NCBI GenBank assembly: GCA_020852255.1
Contig: JADZBD010000009.1
Location: 1-64,000 of the forward strand
DNA: 64,000 nt
Direction: 5' to 3'
Origin: Bacteroidia bacterium
Lineage (GTDB): Bacteria; Bacteroidota; Bacteroidia; JADZBD01
Each line of letters starts with the position of its first letter. Position 1 is the stretch's first letter. Positions 43,863 to 53,400 of the stretch are shown one piece after another. The position numbers and the translations under genes are program-made. A model generated the notes under the pieces. The model was not told where the DNA came from. It searched no databases and saw nothing but the letters and a program-made list of their open reading frames with translations.

Positions 43863-46679
43863 TTATCTGCTCAGATATAAATTCCTTTCCCCATAAACCT
43901 TCTGGAAAAATTCATCGTTGAGGTCATCGATAAAATAGATAGCCTCACCGGTAGATTTCATCTCCGGTCCCAGCTCTTTGTTCACATCCTGGAATTTATC
44001 AAAGCTGAAAACCGGCACCTTGATGGCGTAACCGTGCTTTTTGGGATTAAATTTAAAGTCACTCAGCTTTTTAGCTCCCAGCATGAGCTTCGTGGCATAA
44101 TTCACATAAGGCTCATCGTATGCTTTGGCGATAAAGGGAACTGTTCGGGAGGCACGCGGATTCGCTTCAATCACATAGACCACTTCATCTTTGACTGCAA
44201 ACTGAATATTGATCAGTCCTTTCACCTGCATAGCCCGGGCAATTTTTTGTGTGTAATCTTCTATTTGCTTAATCACTTTCGCACTCAGATCAAAAGGGGG
44301 TAAAACTGCATTGGAATCTCCGCTGTGTATGCCAGCCGGCTCGATGTGCTCCATGATTCCGATGATGTATGAATTGTCGCCATCGCAGATGGCATCCGCC
44401 TCTGCTTCAATTGCTTTTTCAAGGAAATGATCCAGGAGTACCTTATTGCCGGGGATATCGCGCAGAAGGTTCACCACATGCTGTTCCAGCTCCTGTTCGT
44501 TGATAACGATCTTCATGCTTTGTCCTCCCAACACATAGCTTGGTCGCACAAGCAGTGGAAATCCCAGTTCCCTCGATAAGCTCACCGCCTGATCCGCATC
44601 TTCGATTACTCCGAACTTAGGGTAAGGTATTTCAAGGTCACGCAACAGAGAGGAAAAGCTCCCACGGTCCTCGGCGAGGTCCAGAGATTTGAAACTGGTT
44701 CCAATGATTTTGATCCCGTATTTGTCCAGCTTTTCGGCCAGTTTCAAGGCCGTTTGTCCGCCGAGTTGAACAATCACACCTTCCGGTTTCTCATGCTGAA
44801 TGATGTCGTAAATGTGTTCCCAGAAAACCGGTTCAAAGTAAAGTTTGTCCGCAATATCGAAATCAGTAGAAACCGTCTCCGGATTGCAGTTGATCATGAT
44901 AGTTTCATAGCCGCATTCTTTAGCCGCCAGCACCCCGTGCACACACGAATAATCGAACTCAATGCCTTGCCCGATTCTGTTGGGTCCTGATCCGAGTACA
45001 ACAACCTTTTTTTTCGAAGAGGCAACGGACTCGTTTTCGTCCTCAAAAGTGGAATAGTAGTAAGGAGTACGCGCTTCGAACTCTGCCGCGCAGGTATCCA
45101 CCAGTTTATAAACACGGTTGATCTCCATCTCCTTTCTGCGCTTGTGCACCTGACTTTCAAGGCAACGAAGCAAATGCGCGATCTGCCGGTCGGCATATCC
45201 TTTCTTCTTTGCCTCCAGCATTAGCTGTCTGGGAATATTCTCCAGATTATGCTTTTCGATTTCTCTCTCCAGCATTACCAATTCCTCTATCTGATTAAGG
45301 AACCAGGGATCTATTTTGGTCAGTTTATGAATCGTTTTCTGGGAGATACCGATTTTAAATGCATCATAAATGTGGAACAGTCTGTTCCAGCTTGGGTTGG
45401 CCAGGCTCTCCAGAACAGCCTCTTGCTTTGCGCTCTCCTTTCCATCTGCACCAAGACCGTTTCGTTTAATCTCCAGGCTCTGGCAAGCCTTCTGCAGGGC
45501 CTCCTGGAAGCTCCGCCCGATCCCCATTGCTTCACCGACGGACTTCATTTGCAATCCGAGGTGCCGGTCAGCTCCTTTGAACTTATCAAAATTCCAGCGC
45601 GGGACTTTCACAATTACATAATCCAGCGTTGGTTCGAAAAACGCGGAAGTAGATCCGGTAATCTGGTTCTTCAACTCGTCCAGATTATATCCAATCGCCA
45701 GTTTTGCCGAGATCTTCGCGATGGGATAACCGGTAGCCTTTGATGCCAGGGCAGAAGAACGCGATACCCGCGGATTGATTTCAATAACAATTATTTCATC
45801 CTCATTTTGTGGATTGACCGAAAACTGAATATTGCAGCCCCCGGCGAAGTGCCCAATTCCATTCATGCACCGGATGGCGAGATCACGCATTTTCTGGTAA
45901 CACGTATCGCTAAGAGTCATCGCCGGCGCAACGGTTACACTGTCACCCGTGTGAATCCCCATGGGATCAAAATTCTCGATGGAACAAATAATAATCACAT
46001 TACCCAGGTTATCCCTCAGCAGTTCCAGCTCATACTCTTTCCATCCCATTACACTTTGCTCCACAAGCACCTCGTGGATGGGAGATGCATGCAGCCCCCG
46101 CGTTAGCGCGGCATCAAAATCTTCCTTCCTGTTTACAAAACCCCCACCTGTTCCACCCAGCGTAAAACTGGGCCGAATCACCAGAGGGAAACCGATCTCC
46201 TGGGCAATCTCTTTGCCTTCCAGAAAAGAAGATGCAGTACGCCCCTTGCAAACACCCGCGCCAAGTTCCAGCATCCGCAGACGAAATTTTTCCCTGTCCT
46301 CCGTTGTATGAATAGCATCCGTATTCACTCCCACCATTTTCACTCCGTATTTCTTCCACACACCTGCCTTTTCGCAGTCGATGGCCAGATTCAGTGCCGT
46401 TTGCCCTCCCATGGTAGGAAGCACTGCGTCGATCCTATGCTTCTCCAGGATCTCAATAATTGATTTCCGTGTGAGTGGTTTGAGATAAATATTATCCGCC
46501 GTGACTTTATCTGTCATGATAGTGGCCGGATTGGAGTTGATGAGGGTCACCTCAATGCCCTCTTCCTTCAATGAACGGGCGGCCTGACTTCCCGAATAAT
46601 CAAATTCGCAAGCCTGGCCGATAATAATAGGACCTGACCCGATAATCAGGACGGAGTTGATGGATGTATCCTTTGGCAT
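43863..46679 (-). CDS. carB: Carbamoyl-phosphate synthase large subunit lacking the MGS domain
   Basis: This 938-residue enzyme makes carbamoyl phosphate for pyrimidine and arginine synthesis with CarA, which is not in the window. It has two homologous ATP-grasp halves: the first starts SVLIIGSGPIIIGQACEFDY, the second GSGPNRIGQGIEFDYSC. ATP-site segments include IRPSFTLGGTGGG, VRPSYVLGGQSMKI and EINPRVSRSSAL/EANPRASRTVPF. It ends just after GPEMKSTGEAIYF, so the C-terminal ~130-residue methylglyoxal-synthase-like regulatory domain of E. coli CarB is absent. This is the usual short form in Bacteroidota, so UMP/ornithine control at that site is probably missing. A 6-bp hairpin lies in its leader. 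Confidence 0.96.
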   Translation of the reverse strand: MPKDTSINSVLIIGSGPIIIGQACEFDYSGSQAARSLKEEGIEVTLINSNPATIMTDKVTADNIYLKPLTRKSIIEILEKHRIDAVLPTMGGQTALNLAIDCEKAGVWKKYGVKMVGVNTDAIHTTEDREKFRLRMLELGAGVCKGRTASSFLEGKEIAQEIGFPLVIRPSFTLGGTGGGFVNRKEDFDAALTRGLHASPIHEVLVEQSVMGWKEYELELLRDNLGNVIIICSIENFDPMGIHTGDSVTVAPAMTLSDTCYQKMRDLAIRCMNGIGHFAGGCNIQFSVNPQNEDEIIVIEINPRVSRSSALASKATGYPIAKISAKLAIGYNLDELKNQITGSTSAFFEPTLDYVIVKVPRWNFDKFKGADRHLGLQMKSVGEAMGIGRSFQEALQKACQSLEIKRNGLGADGKESAKQEAVLESLANPSWNRLFHIYDAFKIGISQKTIHKLTKIDPWFLNQIEELVMLEREIEKHNLENIPRQLMLEAKKKGYADRQIAHLLRCLESQVHKRRKEMEINRVYKLVDTCAAEFEARTPYYYSTFEDENESVASSKKKVVVLGSGPNRIGQGIEFDYSCVHGVLAAKECGYETIMINCNPETVSTDFDIADKLYFEPVFWEHIYDIIQHEKPEGVIVQLGGQTALKLAEKLDKYGIKIIGTSFKSLDLAEDRGSFSSLLRDLEIPYPKFGVIEDADQAVSLSRELGFPLLVRPSYVLGGQSMKIVINEQELEQHVVNLLRDIPGNKVLLDHFLEKAIEAEADAICDGDNSYIIGIMEHIEPAGIHSGDSNAVLPPFDLSAKVIKQIEDYTQKIARAMQVKGLINIQFAVKDEVVYVIEANPRASRTVPFIAKAYDEPYVNYATKLMLGAKKLSDFKFNPKKHGYAIKVPVFSFDKFQDVNKELGPEMKSTGEAIYFIDDLNDEFFQKVYGERNLYLSR

Positions 46680-46693
46680 AGGTAAAGGGCCCT

Positions 46694-46710
46694 TCCGGCA
46701 GAACGCCGGA
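46694..46710 (-). promoter_or_regulatory. Small hairpin in the carB leader
   Basis: A 6-bp stem TCCGGC / GCCGGA with a 5-nt loop lies ~15 nt upstream of the carB ATG. A weak -7-like TAATTTCG (46731-46724, minus strand) would put it inside the mRNA leader. There is no T run, so it is not a terminator. Confidence 0.3.
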
Positions 46711-46786
46711 TTTCCGGACCGCCCGAAATTACCTAAAATCAGCCCCGGGAAAAGAGAAGTTTTTTAACAAGATGTACACCATTCTC

Positions 46787-46818
46787 ATTGCGTGGGAACG
46801 CAGGATTATCTACTTTTA
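46787..46818 (+). promoter_or_regulatory. Promoter of the lipoprotein gene at 46835
   Basis: ATTG, 20 bp, TACTTTTA matches 10 of 12 consensus positions with ideal spacing. The start would be near 46822, leaving a 13-nt leader. Confidence 0.5.
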
Positions 46819-46834
46819 GCCAAATACAAAACTC

Positions 46835-47545
46835 ATGAAAAACACTCTTTTTGCTCTAGCCATTGGCAGTCTTTCGCTCTTCACTACCTCCTGCGGAGGT
46901 GACAACACTACCCCAGACACTCCGGTCGCTGACTCGGTTGCTACCGGGGATCAGGATCTTCCTGCCGGAGATGATCACGGTAAACGTTATGGGTTGAAAA
47001 GCGGAATGGTCGAATATGAATTCAGCGGAAATTACAAAGGGAAGGAAACGCTTTACTTTGAAGACTGGGGCTGGGAGGAAATGAAAGTCAATGAGTCAGA
47101 AATGAGCATAATGGGCATCACCCAAAAAATGCACTCCTTCTCAATGATCGACGAAGAGTGGATCTACAACTATGATAACATCAGCAAACAAGGCACCCGC
47201 ATGAAAAACAACCTGCTGGATGAACTCACCGAGGAACAGCGCAAGGACCTTGCAGAAGTGGGGATGAAGATGATGAAACAGATGGGTGGAGAAAAGGTTG
47301 GGAAAGAAGACGTGCTCGGGAAGGAATGTGAAGTGTGGGAAATAAAGAATCTGGGAAGCAAAGTTTGGGTGTGGAATAACATTGTATTAAAAACCACTAT
47401 GAAAATGGCGGGTGTGGAATACGCCAGTACGGCTGTAAAAATTGAAGAGAACGCGGATGTATCTGATAATATTCGCTTTCCGGATGGTGTAGATCGTGAA
47501 ACATTCAAGGAAATGACTAACCCCCTGAAGGAAATCAAAAAGTAA
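46835..47545 (+). CDS. Lipoprotein of unknown function
   Basis: This 236-residue lipoprotein has signal sequence MKNTLFALAIGSLSLFTTSC, with the lipidated Cys at position 20 followed by GGDN. A low-complexity Asp/Thr/Pro linker follows, then a compact beta-rich domain with MVEYEFSGNYKGKETLYFED, WIYNYD, DVLGKECEVWEI and KVWVWNNIVLKTTM. This pattern resembles DUF4412-type periplasmic proteins. The gene is monocistronic: it has its own promoter and a strong terminator shared with rpmH. Role unknown. Confidence 0.8.
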   Translation: MKNTLFALAIGSLSLFTTSCGGDNTTPDTPVADSVATGDQDLPAGDDHGKRYGLKSGMVEYEFSGNYKGKETLYFEDWGWEEMKVNESEMSIMGITQKMHSFSMIDEEWIYNYDNISKQGTRMKNNLLDELTEEQRKDLAEVGMKMMKQMGGEKVGKEDVLGKECEVWEIKNLGSKVWVWNNIVLKTTMKMAGVEYASTAVKIEENADVSDNIRFPDGVDRETFKEMTNPLKEIKK

Positions 47546-47567
47546 ACGGCATCTGATGCAAAAAAAA

Positions 47568-47602
47568 GAAAGCCATTCGCCGCAACGAATGGCTTTCTTT
47601 TT
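47568..47602. terminator. Bidirectional intrinsic terminator
   Basis: A perfect 12-bp stem (GAAAGCCATTCG / CGAATGGCTTTC, 6-nt loop) is followed by TTTTT on the plus strand. It is preceded by a run of A (47560-47567), which reads as T on the minus strand. It ends both the lipoprotein gene (plus) and rpmH (minus). It is the clearest terminator in the window. Confidence 0.9.
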
Positions 47603-47613
47603 ATGATTTATGT

Positions 47614-47772
47614 TTAACGCTTATGCTTAGGCTCGCTGGAAACAGTAAGTTTTTTCCGGCCTTTTTTCCTGCGGCTGGCCAACACACGCCGGCCATTGGC
47701 AGTAGACATACGCTTTCGGAAACCATGCTTGTTGGTTCTCTTTCTCCTTGAGGGTTGGAATGTGCGTTTCAT
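47614..47772 (-). CDS. rpmH: 50S ribosomal protein L34
   Basis: This 52-residue, highly basic protein is encoded from ATG 47772 to TAA 47614. It opens [12 protein letters not shown], followed by HGFRKRMST and [15 protein letters not shown], the invariant L34 signature. It has a short SSEPKHKR tail typical of Bacteroidota. L34 is a small structural protein of the large ribosomal subunit. It has its own promoter (47813-47843) and ends at a strong shared terminator. In many bacteria it lies next to rnpA/dnaA; here it stands alone, as commonly seen in Bacteroidota. Confidence 0.96.
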   Translation of the reverse strand: MKRTFQPSRRKRTNKHGFRKRMSTANGRRVLASRRKKGRKKLTVSSEPKHKR

Positions 47773-47812
47773 TGAATCTGATCTTTAAATAATTACCCCT
47801 TATTAAGGCCTG

Positions 47813-47843
47813 CAAAGATAGAAAGGATTCACGAACCTGCAAG
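47813..47843 (-). promoter_or_regulatory. Promoter of rpmH
   Basis: On the minus strand CTTG, 19 bp, TATCTTTG has a perfect -7 box. It overlaps the 3' end of the methyltransferase gene and leaves a ~37-nt leader before the rpmH ATG. Confidence 0.55.
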
Positions 47844-48500
47844 AATGGGGGTAGAAGACAGAATAATCACTGATACATTGATTTTCAGACCTTTACGAAC
47901 AACCGGGATGACCTTTATTATCCGGTTCATGTCCATTTTTTCAAGCGCTGAGTGTAAATCTCCTGCCAATTCCCGGCCGGGTTCAGACAAGATCACGGTA
48001 GACTGCGGCAACACAGAACGGAGCAAGTGGAAGAATGAAGGAAAAAAACGACGTTCATACGCCACATCGCTTGCCAGGATCACATCCGCTACCGGCAGTT
48101 CCTCCTGCCGCATCCAGTCTGCTGGCTGAAATACCGCATCGCCAAGGTTATTCCGCTCCCAGTTTACCCGGGCAAAGAGCAAAGGCTCCGGAAGAAGATC
48201 TGAAAAGATAACTTTCCGTGCACCCAGCTTGCCCGCCACTATTCCAGGCAACCCCAGTCCGCATCCGATCTCGAGAACTTTCTTTCCATTAACGATGGTT
48301 GGATTTGCCTGAAGCACCTCCGATAATGCGATCGCAGAATGCCAGAGTTCCGCCCAATAAGGAATTTCCCGCTCTTCTCCCCGAACTGTCACAAAATTGT
48401 CAAGGATAGCATCCGGATCGCTCGGGATAAGCATATTCAGCTTATGCTTACCGGCCTTTATCTCCTCCGCAACAACATCGTACCCGTTCAGCCTTTCCAT
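47829..48500 (-). CDS. METTL21-like class I methyltransferase
   Basis: This 223-residue SAM-dependent methyltransferase belongs to the Methyltransf_16 group, whose members often methylate lysines of proteins. Markers are IPYWAELWHSAIALSE before the Rossmann core, motif I KKVLEIGCGLGLPGIVAG, the acidic KVIFSDLLPEP, and DVILASDVAYERRFF. ATG 48500 is chosen; the frame stays open to 48776, but that would overlap the divergent ABC gene, and a perfect -7 box lies just upstream of 48500. The target protein is unknown. Confidence 0.82.
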   Translation of the reverse strand: MERLNGYDVVAEEIKAGKHKLNMLIPSDPDAILDNFVTVRGEEREIPYWAELWHSAIALSEVLQANPTIVNGKKVLEIGCGLGLPGIVAGKLGARKVIFSDLLPEPLLFARVNWERNNLGDAVFQPADWMRQEELPVADVILASDVAYERRFFPSFFHLLRSVLPQSTVILSEPGRELAGDLHSALEKMDMNRIIKVIPVVRKGLKINVSVIILSSTPILAGS

Positions 48501-48504
48501 TTCA

Positions 48505-48512
48505 CAAATATA
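48505..48512 (-). promoter_or_regulatory. -7 element of the METTL21-like gene
   Basis: TATATTTG on the minus strand is a perfect -7 box ending 4 bases before the ATG at 48500, so the message would be leaderless or nearly so. Confidence 0.5.
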
Positions 48513-48528
48513 CCACACATTAAAACGA

Positions 48529-48536
48529 TACCTTTG
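48529..48536 (+). promoter_or_regulatory. -7 element of the ABC exporter gene
   Basis: TACCTTTG is a perfect -7 box ending 7 bases before the ATG at 48544. It lies only 16 bp from the divergent -7 box at 48505-48512, so the two promoters' -33 regions overlap the other's core. Confidence 0.5.
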
Positions 48537-48543
48537 TCTGCTC

Positions 48544-50334
48544 ATGGCCAAAAAGGACCGCTGGTCGGAACAGGAACGTATGCCGAAGGCTCGCGTTACG
48601 GGTGCCAATCTGAAAAAGGCATTCCGGATCTGGAAGTATTTTCTTCCGTACCGCTGGAAATATTTTCTGGGACTTTTTTTTCTATTACTCACCAGTGCCA
48701 CGGCACTTCTGTTTCCTAAGCTGCTGGGTAAACTGGTAGAATCCGGCACCCTCCGCGATCTGGAAGCCATCAACAATGCCGCAGGTTTACTATTTCTGCT
48801 GTTGGTAGCTCAATCCGTTTTTTCCTTCTTCCGGGTTTATCTTTTCGTGCAGGTGGTTGAAAATTCTCTGGCCGATTTACGAACAGAACTATATTCCCAC
48901 CTGGTGAGACTGCCGATGGCTTTTTTTTCACAGCAGCGTGTAGGAGAACTGAATTCGAGAATTTCTTCAGATGTATCCTCGCTTACAGAAACCTTTACCA
49001 CGTCCATTGCCGAATTTATCCGGCAAATCATTCTTATTGCCGGAGGTGTGATCTTTCTGGCTTTCATTTCACTTAAGCTCACGCTTATCATGTTGTCCGT
49101 TGTTCCGGTAGTGGCCCTGCTGGCGATTTTCTTCGGACGGATCATTCGCCGGATCTCCCGCCAGACCCAGGACCGCCTTGCAGAAAGCAACACGATCGTG
49201 GAGGAAACCCTTCAGGGAATTGCAAGCGTAAAAGCTTTTACAAACGAGCTCTTCGAAATCAGACGGTACCGCGAAAGCATGTTTGAAGTGGTAAATAATG
49301 CAATGAAAGGAGCTGTGGCGCGTGGTCTTTTTGCATCCTTCATTATTTTGTGCTTGTTCGGCGCCATTGTGGTAGTTATCTGGGCGGCAATGCAGGAAGT
49401 GCAGGCCGGGCTTGACATACATAAGGTTTTTGAATTTATCCTCTATTCTGTTTTTATCGGTGCATCTATTGGCGGTATAGCTGAACTGTATGCATCCATA
49501 CAACGGGCGATCGGAGCCACAGAAAGGATATTTGAGATTCTGGACGAAAAAGCAGAAGGAGACGATACCAGCAACGAGAGAACAGAATCAAAGATAAAAG
49601 GGGAAGTGATCTTTGAACACGTTGCGTTTGCTTATCCTTCGAGAAAAGAAGTTCCGGTATTAAAAGATATTTCAATGACAGCTCATCTGGGGGCAACCAT
49701 TGCTATTGTAGGACCCAGCGGATCAGGAAAATCGACCCTGGTTCAGTTACTGATGCGCTTTTATAAGCCGGACGGAGGGCGCATTCTTATTGATGGTAAA
49801 AATTCGCTTGATTACGATCTGTACACGCTGAGGGGCAACATGGCTGTTGTTCCACAAGATGTGTTGCTGTTCGGGGGAACTATTCGAGAAAATATATCTT
49901 ACGGAAAGCCAAAGGCAAGTGATGAAGAGATCCGGCAAGCCGCCATCAAAGCCAATGCGCTGGAATTCATCGAGAGTTTTCCGGATAAATTTAAAACGGT
50001 TGTAGGAGAGCGGGGTATTAAGTTATCTGGAGGGCAAAGGCAGCGCATCGCTATCGCCCGGGCCGTACTACGCGATCCGGGCATTCTCATTCTGGATGAG
50101 GCTACCTCCTCCCTGGACTCTGAATCCGAACGGCTTGTACAAGAGGCCCTGGACAAACTCATGGAGGGAAGAACCTCCTTTGTGATTGCCCACCGGCTTT
50201 CCACAATCCGTAAGGCGGATCTCATTCTGGTACTCGACAAAGGTGTGATCCGTGAAAGCGGAACACATGAGGAACTGATGAAACTGGAAAACGGCTTGTA
50301 CCGCAGTCTGAGTTCACTTCAGTTTGATGTCTGA
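48544..50334 (+). CDS. MsbA-like ABC exporter (fused permease and ATPase)
   Basis: This 596-residue half-transporter works as a homodimer in the inner membrane. Residues ~35-320 hold six helices of an ABC_membrane domain (WKYFLPYRWKYFLGLFFLLL at the first). The ATPase domain has Walker A GPSGSGKSTL, signature LSGGQRQRIAIARA, Walker B ILILDEATSSLD and the switch His in VIAHRLSTI. Such proteins export lipids or drugs; MsbA itself flips lipid A, but this assignment is only by family. Start 48544 gives MAKKDRW and fits homologues; an upstream ATG at 48397 would overlap the divergent methyltransferase. Confidence 0.93.
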   Translation: MAKKDRWSEQERMPKARVTGANLKKAFRIWKYFLPYRWKYFLGLFFLLLTSATALLFPKLLGKLVESGTLRDLEAINNAAGLLFLLLVAQSVFSFFRVYLFVQVVENSLADLRTELYSHLVRLPMAFFSQQRVGELNSRISSDVSSLTETFTTSIAEFIRQIILIAGGVIFLAFISLKLTLIMLSVVPVVALLAIFFGRIIRRISRQTQDRLAESNTIVEETLQGIASVKAFTNELFEIRRYRESMFEVVNNAMKGAVARGLFASFIILCLFGAIVVVIWAAMQEVQAGLDIHKVFEFILYSVFIGASIGGIAELYASIQRAIGATERIFEILDEKAEGDDTSNERTESKIKGEVIFEHVAFAYPSRKEVPVLKDISMTAHLGATIAIVGPSGSGKSTLVQLLMRFYKPDGGRILIDGKNSLDYDLYTLRGNMAVVPQDVLLFGGTIRENISYGKPKASDEEIRQAAIKANALEFIESFPDKFKTVVGERGIKLSGGQRQRIAIARAVLRDPGILILDEATSSLDSESERLVQEALDKLMEGRTSFVIAHRLSTIRKADLILVLDKGVIRESGTHEELMKLENGLYRSLSSLQFDV

Positions 50335-50452
50335 GTCTCTCCTCAGCCGGCAGCAGTAGCGTTACAGCCACCCTGTACCGGAGTCTGCCTGAAAACTTTA
50401 AGCACTTATTCACAATGGCCGGTCCGGCATTATTTATTTAACCGCGGCTCTC

Positions 50453-50460
50453 TATTTTCG
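50453..50460 (+). promoter_or_regulatory. Possible -7 element of pyc
   Basis: TATTTTCG (7 of 8) would give transcription from about 50464 and a ~17-nt leader. The 146-bp gap before pyc also has a GC-rich palindrome GCCGGTCCGGC but no terminator. Confidence 0.35.
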
Positions 50461-50480
50461 CTGCAAATTTTTCAGGGATC

Positions 50481-53400
50481 ATGCGTATAAAAAAAGTACT
50501 TGTCGCCAACCGCGGCGAGATTGCTATCCGGGTATTCCGCGCCTGCTTTGAGCTGGGACTTAAAACGGTTGCCATCTACACCTATGAGGATCGTTATTCC
50601 CAGCACCGTTACAAGGCAGATGAAGCTTACCAGCTGGGAAAGGATGAGGAAGCCATCAAACCCTATCTGGCCATAGAAGATATTATCCATCTGGCAAAAG
50701 AAAAAGGAGTTGATGCAATACATCCCGGTTATGGTTTTCTTTCTGAAAACGCGGAATTTGTGCGCCGGTGCGTGGAGAACGGGATAATTTTTATTGGGCC
50801 GGATGCAGGAGTCATGCAGGCACTGGGCGATAAAATTTCCGCGAAGAAAATTGCGAAGGAAATTGGTATACCCGTGATTGAAAGTTCCGTCAAAGACCTC
50901 CATACACTTGCTGAAGCCCAAAAGGAAGCATCACGCATCGGGTATCCGTTGATGCTGAAGGCCGCCGCCGGTGGCGGAGGGCGCGGCATGCGCCTTCTTC
51001 GCAAACCGGAAGATCTGGAAAATGCATTCGGGGAAGCGCAACGAGAGGCCCTGAACGCTTTCGGGGATCAAACAGTCTTCCTTGAAAAATTCGTTGAAAA
51101 CCCCAAACATGTTGAAGTACAGGTTGTAGCGGATAACCATGGGAATATGGTACACCTTTACGAACGGGATTGTTCCGTTCAGCGGCGATATCAGAAAGTA
51201 GTAGAGGTGGCTCCATCCTTTGGTTTGCCGGATAAAGCCAGGGCCGAAATGCATGAATTTGCTTTACGGATTTGCCGCGCCGTAAATTATAATAACGTGG
51301 GTACCGTTGAGTTCCTTCTTGACGGGTCTGACCGGATCTATTTTATAGAGGTGAATCCCCGGATTCAGGTGGAACACACCGTTACTGAAATGGTAACCGG
51401 AATTGATCTCATTAAAACGCAAATTTTTGTAGCAGGCGGATACCGGCTTAGTGACAAGCAGATTAAGATCAGCTCACAGGATGCTATTCACACAAACGGA
51501 TATGCCGTACAGTGCAGGGTAACTACAGAAGATCCGGAGAATGATTTTAAGCCGGACTACGGAACTGTTATCACGTACCGCAGCCCGGGAGGATTTGGTA
51601 TCCGTTTGGATGCAGGAAGTGTATATCAGGGTGCTGTGATCTCTCCGTTCTTTGATTCCATGCTGGTGAAGATATCCGCCTGGTCAAGAACACTCGACGG
51701 GGCATGCAGGAAAATGCACCGGGCGCTGCAGGAGTTCCGCATTCGCGGTGTTAAGACCAATATACCATTCCTCGAGAACCTCATCAATCATAAAGTATTT
51801 CACGACGGAAAAGCCACAGTCGGCTTCATTGAGGAATACCGGAATGAATTGTTTGTATTCCAGAAAAGGATGGACCGCGCCACCCGCCTGGTTCGTTTCC
51901 TGGGAGATGTGATTGTAAACGGAAACCCGGATGTAAAAGGGGCAGTAAAGGAAAAGAAATTTCCCAAACCGGTTATTCCCGCTTTTGACCATTACGCCTC
52001 TTATACAGATGGAACCAAGCAGCTCCTGACCCGTCTCGGACCAGAAAAATTTGCTGAGTGGCTCAAAAAGGAAGAAAAGATCCACTTCACGGACACCACC
52101 ATGCGCGATGCGCACCAATCGCTTCTTGCGACGCGAATGCGGACCTATGATATGCTCCGTGTTGCAGAAAGCTTCTCCAGAAATCATCCTCAGGTCTTCT
52201 CCATGGAAGTTTGGGGAGGCGCCACCTTTGACGTGTGCATGCGTTTTCTTCATGAGAATCCCTGGCGCAGACTACAAGAACTCCGGAAAGCCGTACCGAA
52301 CATACTTCTGCAGATGCTTCTTCGTGGTTCGAATGCTGTAGGCTATACATCCTACCCTGATAATCTTGTAGAAAAATTCGTAGCCAAATCCTCCGAATAC
52401 GGTATTGATGTTTTCCGCATTTTCGATTCACTCAACTGGCTGAAAGCAATGGAACCATCCATTAAAGCTGTGAGAACACACACCGGTGGCATTGCAGAAG
52501 TGGCCATGTGCTACACCGGAGATATCCTTGATCCATCCCGGACAAAATATTCGCTGGATTATTATTTACGCCTGGCAAAAGATATCGAGAACTCCGGAGC
52601 ACATATACTCGCAATCAAAGACATGGCCGGACTGCTTAAACCTTACGCAGCCTATGAACTTGTAACAGCACTCAAGAGTACTGTGAATATCCCCATCCAT
52701 CTCCACACACACGATACCTCATCTCTGCAGTCCGCAACGTATATGAAGGCGATAGAAGCAGGGGTAGACGTGGTGGATGTAGCCCTGGGAGGGCTTTCGG
52801 GTCTTACTTCGCAGCCTAATTTCAATTCAGTGGTGGAGATGATGAATTTTCATAAAAGGGAAAATCGCTTTGATATGGCATCACTGAATCAGTTTTCTAA
52901 TTATTGGGAAGACGTACGAGCATACTACTATCCATTTGAGTCCGGACTCAAGGCAGGAACAGCGGAAGTATTTTATCATGAAATGCCGGGCGGGCAATAC
53001 TCCAATCTGGTTCAGCAGGCAGAAGCTCTGGGAGTGGGAAGTAAATTTGAGGAAATAAAGAAAACCTATCATGATGTGAACCTGCTGTTTGGCGACATTG
53101 TAAAGGTAACCCCTAGCTCAAAAGTGGTCGGAGACATGACTCTTTATATGATCTCTAACGGACTAACTGCAAAGGATATACAGGATAGGGGTGACACATT
53201 GTCCTTTCCGGAGTCCGTACAGGGATTTTTCATGGGAAATATCGGGCAACCGCCCGGAGGATTTCCTGAAAAATTGCAACAACAGGTATTAAAAGATAAG
53301 AAACCGATCGAAGGAAAAGCAGATCCGGTAGACATTGATAAAGAATTCAGTGAGTTCCGGCAGAAATTTAAAGCCGGAGAACTAGGACGGCCGCTCGACA

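Noticed and set aside
45249-45743. A 164-codon plus-strand frame inside carB
   Set aside because: It is antisense to conserved carB sequence and has no start signals or domain features.
48501-48776. N-terminal extension of the METTL21-like gene
   Set aside because: It would overlap the divergent ABC gene, the added residues are basic low-complexity, and a perfect -7 box lies just before ATG 48500.
50335-50480. Terminator after the ABC exporter
   Set aside because: The GC-rich palindrome GCCGGTCCGGC has almost no loop and no T run directly after it.
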